Below, in pieces: positions 5,541 to 6,619 of a DNA stretch of 6,619 nucleotides. Below the pieces are notes generated by a model. That model had not been told where the DNA came from and ran no database searches. It saw only the letters and a list, made by a program, of their open reading frames with translations. Origin of the DNA: Geodermatophilaceae bacterium (lineage in GTDB: Bacteria > Actinomycetota > Actinomycetes > Mycobacteriales > Geodermatophilaceae); contig JACCTM010000376.1 of assembly GCA_013812385.1 (NCBI GenBank), positions 1-6,619 of the forward strand, in the 5' to 3' direction. Position numbers and translations under genes: made by a program. The first letter of the stretch is position 1. The number at the start of each line of letters is the position of its first letter.

Positions 5541-6619
5541 TAACTCGGCAGTCGTACGGGCATGATCAGGTAACGGTAGGACGCGGCATCGCTGTCGCCG
5601 CCCATCGCGCTGAGCACCGCGGGTTTGAGCGGCGTGGTCATCTCCAGCCGGGCGGTTTCGGAATGTACGGCGGCCAGACCGTCGAGCAGGAACGCTGGGT
5701 TGAAACCGATCGTCGTGGTCTCGCCGTCGAAGACCACCTCGCAGCGCTCCTCGGCATGGGACTCCTCGTCGCCACCGGCCCGGAGGGTGACCGCGCCGGA
5801 GGAGAATTCGCAGCGCAGCGGGGCCCAGCGCTCGGCGACCAGGGCGACCCGCTTAGCGGCCTCGGTGAACGCGGCCACGTCGAGTTCGGCGTGCGAGCTG
5901 AACTCCGGCGGCAGGATCGAGCGGTACTTCAGGAACTCCGCGTCCAGCAACCTGGTCGTCGTCTGCTTGCCTTGACCGGACAGGCCCAGGAGGCCTTCTC
6001 CGACACCGCTGGTCGACAGGGACACGGTGACCTCCGAGCCACCGGTGAGGGTCTTGGCAGCGTCGGCGAGGGTACGGGCGGGCACCAGGATGGCGGAGCT
6101 GGCTCCGGGCGTACCCGGCTCCCAGGTGAACTCGCGTAGCGCCAGGCGGAACCGGTCGGTGGCAACCAACGTGATGGTCTCGCCCTCGATCTCGATCCGG
6201 ACGCCGGTCAGCATGGGCAGGGTGTCGTCGCGGCCGGCGGCGATGGCCACCTGACCGACGGCTTCGGCGAAGACCGAGGCCTGCACGGTCCCCGCGGTCG
6301 ACGGCATGGTCGGCAGCGCCGGATAGTCCTCCACCGGCAGGGTCGGCAGGCTGAACCGGGCGTTGCCACAGTTGATCGACAGCCGGGGTCCGTCCACGGC
6401 CACGTCGACCGGGTGCGGCGGCAACGACTTGGTGATGTCGGCCAGCAGCCGGCCGGAGACCAGGCTCCGGCCGGCACTGGCGGCGTGCACCGGAAGCTGT
6501 GCCTGGGTGGAGACCTCGTAGTCGAATCCGGACACCTCCAGGGTGTCGCCCTCGACACTGAGCACCAGACCGGCCAGGACCGGCACCGGCGGACGAGCAG
6601 GCAGGCTGCGAGCCGTCCA
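5540..6619 (-). CDS. dnaN: DNA polymerase III beta subunit, sliding clamp (partial, 5' end off the right edge)
   Basis: The frame is open to the right edge, giving 359 C-terminal residues that begin WTARSLPARPPVPVLAGL. The full protein needs only about 15-20 more N-terminal residues. A GTG at 6586 is an internal Val of the conserved PxxPVLAG block, not the start. The beta clamp encircles DNA as a dimer and tethers polymerase III and repair partners. Visible features, numbered in the fragment, are the domain I repeat (to about 105), DDTLPMLTGVRIE (131-143), the DRFRLA motif (155-160) of the partner-binding pocket, EFLKYRSILPPEF in domain III, and the C-terminal YLIMPVRLPS, whose Pro-Val-Arg is typical. 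All three domains are intact. It heads the minus-strand series that continues into gnd. By known actinobacterial order, dnaA and oriC should lie just beyond the edge. Confidence 0.97.
   Translation of the reverse strand, partial: WTARSLPARPPVPVLAGLVLSVEGDTLEVSGFDYEVSTQAQLPVHAASAGRSLVSGRLLADITKSLPPHPVDVAVDGPRLSINCGNARFSLPTLPVEDYPALPTMPSTAGTVQASVFAEAVGQVAIAAGRDDTLPMLTGVRIEIEGETITLVATDRFRLALREFTWEPGTPGASSAILVPARTLADAAKTLTGGSEVTVSLSTSGVGEGLLGLSGQGKQTTTRLLDAEFLKYRSILPPEFSSHAELDVAAFTEAAKRVALVAERWAPLRCEFSSGAVTLRAGGDEESHAEERCEVVFDGETTTIGFNPAFLLDGLAAVHSETARLEMTTPLKPAVLSAMGGDSDAASYRYLIMPVRLPS

Noticed and set aside
5011..5565. Plus-strand open frames opposite gnd
   Set aside because: They are shadows of gnd, whose Rossmann and catalytic motifs are intact in the minus-strand frame.
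5528..6139. Plus-strand open frame opposite dnaN
   Set aside because: dnaN is unmistakable on the other strand. The opposing frame is a high-GC shadow without recognisable domains.
1..6619. CRISPR array, tRNA/rRNA, insertion sequence or oriC within the window
   Set aside because: No regularly spaced repeats, cloverleaf sequence, transposase or cluster of DnaA boxes was seen. Origin sequences are expected beyond the right edge, upstream of dnaN.

Overview
This window comes from a high-GC actinobacterial chromosome. It covers one flank of the replication-origin cluster. Reading right to left on the minus strand, it contains dnaN (its first ~15 codons lie beyond the right edge), a short-form gnd, recF and dciA (DUF721). 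The order dnaN-gnd-recF-dciA is a well-known actinobacterial arrangement. It suggests that dnaA and oriC lie just beyond position 6619; no origin or DnaA-box cluster was seen inside the window. The exact genus cannot be read from the sequence.

Region by region: 1-159 is the end of a plus-strand gene that is cut by the left edge. About 176-381 is a truncated, frameshifted relic of a serine beta-lactamase/esterase-family gene. 476-1177 (minus) is a conserved-looking hypothetical protein, and 1260-1958 (minus) is a TetR-family repressor. A near-perfect operator palindrome (1993-2019) lies just upstream of the repressor. 2165-2497 (plus) is a small PspC-domain membrane protein, convergent with dciA (2586-3101, minus), with a terminator-like hairpin between them. 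recF (3177-4403), gnd (4560-5528) and dnaN (5540 to the edge) follow, all on the minus strand.

How the genes fit together: dnaN (sliding clamp), recF (gap repair, clamp-associated in the cell's replication and repair economy) and dciA (helicase loader) form a replication/repair block. gnd (pentose phosphate pathway) is embedded in it and appears translationally coupled to dnaN. gyrB, the usual next gene after dciA, is absent. An unrelated accessory block (PspC, TetR, hypothetical protein, hydrolase relic) occupies its place, so a synteny break lies next to dciA.

The most notable non-coding features are three long imperfect palindromes at 2503-2557, 3109-3169 and 4448-4517. They lie in three consecutive intergenic gaps, and each has GATC near its tips. 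There is also a 30-bp tandem repeat inside recF that encodes an apparent insertion in the protein. I found no clear evidence of a wholly new multi-gene system, CRISPR array, insertion sequence or RNA gene.
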